Positions 62,144 through 64,000 of a DNA stretch of 64,000 nt are shown one piece after another; position 1 is the first letter of the stretch; every line of letters starts with the position of its first letter. Where the stretch lies: contig NZ_MSFI01000014.1 in the NCBI RefSeq assembly GCF_001975785.1, positions 20,726 to 84,725 of the forward strand, given 5' to 3'. The translations under genes were made by a program, and so were the position numbers. The notes under the pieces are model-generated. The model was given only the letters and a program-made list of their open reading frames with translations, was not told the DNA's origin and searched no databases. This DNA comes from Domibacillus epiphyticus (GTDB lineage: Bacteria > Bacillota > Bacilli > Bacillales > Domibacillaceae).

Positions 62144-62281
62144 ATGGATATGTACAAAGAAGCTTATGAACATTATTTGCAGATGTGTAAAAACTACGGA
62201 ATGGACTGTATTACTTTTTATCATTTCATGCATAACTTAACTGATGACCAGATTCAACAGTACATCATGCAAGCAAATTAA
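62144..62281 (+). CDS. Small protein of unknown function (45 aa)
   Basis: An ATG follows AAGGGAGCG. It reads MDMYKEAYEHYLQMCKNYGM, then DCITFYHFMHNLTDD and a last helix. Rich in Tyr, Met and His, with two Cys. Unknown family. It sits alone, followed by a terminator. Confidence 0.5.
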   Translation: MDMYKEAYEHYLQMCKNYGMDCITFYHFMHNLTDDQIQQYIMQAN

Positions 62282-62328
62282 TTGAAAGGATGGATAACAC
62301 CCGTGCTATCTAACGACGAAGATGTCTA

Positions 62329-62367
62329 AAAACCCCGTCAACTTTTAAAAAAGTGGACGGGGTTTAA
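62329..62367. terminator. Terminator between the 45-aa gene and the kinase
   Basis: AAACCCCGTC and GACGGGGTTT stem with A/T flanks; usable from either side. Confidence 0.75.
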
Positions 62368-62425
62368 CTGTATTTATAGAATTTTCATTCTTGCGTGTAC
62401 CTAGACCATGAAAAAGATCAACTAT

Positions 62426-63733
62426 TTAACTATAACTAACGATTTTCTCATTGAGTGAAGGAAACGGTTTAGTTGTTGGTATCATTATAGAAAAGGAAGT
62501 ACCTTTTCCTATTTCACTTTCTACTTTAATTTCGCCTCTCATCGCTTTTACAATGCTATAGACAACCATTGTTCCCAGTCCAGTACCTTTTTCTTTCGTT
62601 GAAAAGTAAGGTGTTCCTAAACGTTCAATTTGCTCATCGGTCATTCCCGTCCCTGTATCCGTTACAGTAATGACAGCCTTCCCATTCTGCTCTTTTAACC
62701 TAATTGTTAATTTCCCTCCGTGTGGCATCGCTTCAACTGCGTTTTTAATAAGGTTGACGAGACATTGGTGCATTTTTTGCTCTTCACCTGCTATGTATAC
62801 GTTTGTATCTTGGCACAGCTCAATAATATGTACATCATTTAATGTTGCAAATGGTTCTACTATTTTAAGAGTATAAGCAAGTTCCTTTTTTAAATCTAGT
62901 ATATTTATGTGTTCTAACGTTGGTTTTGCAAAGGTTAGATAATCACTAATTGTAGATTCAGCTTGATCCAAAGCAACTACGGCAGTGTCAATATATCTAT
63001 TTTTTTCTTTATCTGTAAGATTGGGATCTCTTAACAGCTGAATAAACCCTCTTGTGACAGTAAGTGGATTCCTTACTTCATGAGAAATACTTGCTGCAAT
63101 ATCACTAACTGTTCTTAGCTTTTCCAGCTTGCCAATCTCTTTTGCAAGTATCGCATCTTTCCTTGATTTTTCGTTAAAGAATACAAAGAAGAAAATCCCG
63201 ATAGATTGTATGATAAGGGATGAAATAAAAAATCCAACGCAATCCAAAGTGAAGTTTGCTGGGTGAAATATAATGGCAACGGTCATACGATAAAATAATC
63301 CAAAGAAAGAAGCTAATATGGCAAGATATATTTTTTTTCTGATATTAACCGTTTTGTGAAACATAGGTATGATAAACCATAAGGAAAGAACTAACATCAA
63401 ATAGATGGTTAAAGATAACTCGATACCTGGAACATCTAAGAAAAAGCGATAGAACAGCAGGATAGATAATAGAAAAACAGCAACTCTATGCCCGCCATAT
63501 AGTGCTCCAACGATAAAAGGAACTTGTCGGAAATCAAATGTATAACCGGTAGGAAGAGTAATGGAGAATGTCATACATAGAACGATAGAAATCCCGGAGA
63601 CAAGGGCGATAATAATTTCATTTGTTATTTTATTCGTTCTTCTTTCAATATATTTAAAAAAAATAGAGAAACAAAAATAAACCAAAAAAATAGTTAACAA
63701 AATGGTCTGCAGGTTATCCAATATAGTACTCAT
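62426..63733 (-). CDS. Membrane sporulation-type histidine kinase, KinB-like (435 aa)
   Basis: Residues 1-190 hold about six membrane helices with PTGYTFDFRQVPFIVGALYG and GGHRVAVFLLSILLFYRFF, the 5TM LYT-type sensor. HisKA then has SISHEVRNPLTVTRGFIQLL, and HATPase has NLIKNAVEAMPHGG, TDTGTGMTDEQIERLG and GTGLGTMVVYS. It is organised like KinB, which feeds phosphate to Spo0F. No lipoprotein KapB gene is adjacent. A Spo0A-box candidate lies upstream. Confidence 0.88.
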   Translation of the reverse strand: MSTILDNLQTILLTIFLVYFCFSIFFKYIERRTNKITNEIIIALVSGISIVLCMTFSITLPTGYTFDFRQVPFIVGALYGGHRVAVFLLSILLFYRFFLDVPGIELSLTIYLMLVLSLWFIIPMFHKTVNIRKKIYLAILASFFGLFYRMTVAIIFHPANFTLDCVGFFISSLIIQSIGIFFFVFFNEKSRKDAILAKEIGKLEKLRTVSDIAASISHEVRNPLTVTRGFIQLLRDPNLTDKEKNRYIDTAVVALDQAESTISDYLTFAKPTLEHINILDLKKELAYTLKIVEPFATLNDVHIIELCQDTNVYIAGEEQKMHQCLVNLIKNAVEAMPHGGKLTIRLKEQNGKAVITVTDTGTGMTDEQIERLGTPYFSTKEKGTGLGTMVVYSIVKAMRGEIKVESEIGKGTSFSIMIPTTKPFPSLNEKIVSYS

Positions 63734-63849
63734 TGCATTGCTCCTAGCTTTATTGATTTAACACAAAAAATGCCGGAAAAATCACATTGTATGGCACAGT
63801 TCTTTCCTTCTATTCTCCTACAAAAAAAAGATGATTTCTACATTTTTCC

Positions 63850-63856
63850 TTCGACA
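63850..63856 (-). promoter_or_regulatory. Spo0A box candidate upstream of the KinB-like kinase
   Basis: Minus strand TGTCGAA, the consensus 0A box, lies 117 nt before the kinase start. Confidence 0.4.
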
Positions 63857-63956
63857 AATCGAGACAAAATGAGCGAAACCCGATTCTACCCTTACGCTAA
63901 AAGAAAGGGGGGTATTGACAGGAACAGTTCAGGAGACATGTAAAAACCCCTTCAAT

Positions 63957-64000
63957 TTGGAGTGACCCCTAAAAGTTAGACACGGTTATTTCATTAGGCA
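63957..64000. mobile_element. Probable end of an IS3-family insertion sequence
   Basis: GAGTGACCCCTAAAAGTTAG (then ACACGG) is of the kind seen at terminal inverted repeats of IS3-family elements. The transposase would lie beyond the window, so only the tip is seen. Confidence 0.45.

Overview
The window is from the chromosome of an endospore-forming Bacillaceae bacterium. Evidence for this is the gene order around yneF-ynzD-ccdA-ccdC-yneK and acnA-yneP-yneQ-yneR-plsY-parE-parC, which follows Bacillus subtilis. Other evidence is a Spo0E-like phosphatase, two sporulation-type histidine kinases, a Spo0M-like protein, AGGAGG-type ribosome binding sites, and frequent TTG/GTG starts. No rRNA, tRNA or CRISPR array was seen.

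Region 1 (1 to about 10,070) is the right part of a phage-like integrated element. It holds early-type genes, a replication-like winged-helix protein followed by iteron-like repeats, terminase small and large subunits and an SPP1-type portal. The expected scaffold, protease and capsid genes are absent. In their place are a structured 570-nt non-coding stretch and cargo genes: a minus-strand gene, a HEPN-like putative RNase, a BamE-like lipoprotein and a zinc ribbon. Two small phage-type genes follow. The element ends inside yneF: only the last 31 codons of yneF remain, at 10,069-10,164, so the integration site is inside this gene.

Region 2 (10.3-26.8 kb) is mostly core genome. It holds an ASCH-domain protein, a FliD with its central domains deleted in frame, ynzD (Spo0E-like), ccdA-ccdC, yneK, sbcD-sbcC, a Sco copper chaperone, a PucR-type regulator, an L,D-transpeptidase, an acetate-type symporter operon with a CcpA-site candidate, a 501-aa protein of unknown function and a membrane-anchored lytic transglycosylase.

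Region 3 (about 26.88-31.18 kb) is a 4,280-bp segment bounded by 25-nt direct repeats (24/25 identical). The repeats are copies of the 3' end of a 97-aa gene. The segment carries a P2-type (probably calcium) ATPase and a MEDS-domain sensor, and looks like an insertion.

Region 4 (31.2-50.8 kb) holds CorA, aconitase, FbpB, a cobalamin riboswitch controlling cobT-bluB (lower ligand of B12), a gamma-glutamyltransferase/M20 peptidase operon, yneP-yneQ, yneR, two FapA-family proteins in tandem, plsY and topoisomerase IV (parE-parC).

Region 5 (51-64 kb) holds a PAS histidine kinase, a TetR/MFS efflux pair, a HAD phosphatase, methionine aminopeptidase, a zinc-binding lipoprotein behind two Zur-like boxes, an aldehyde dehydrogenase, a cold-shock protein, two small PH-like proteins, a YdjM-type membrane protein, a half-length Spo0M and a KinB-like kinase with a Spo0A-box candidate. 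The window closes in what looks like the end of an IS3-family element.
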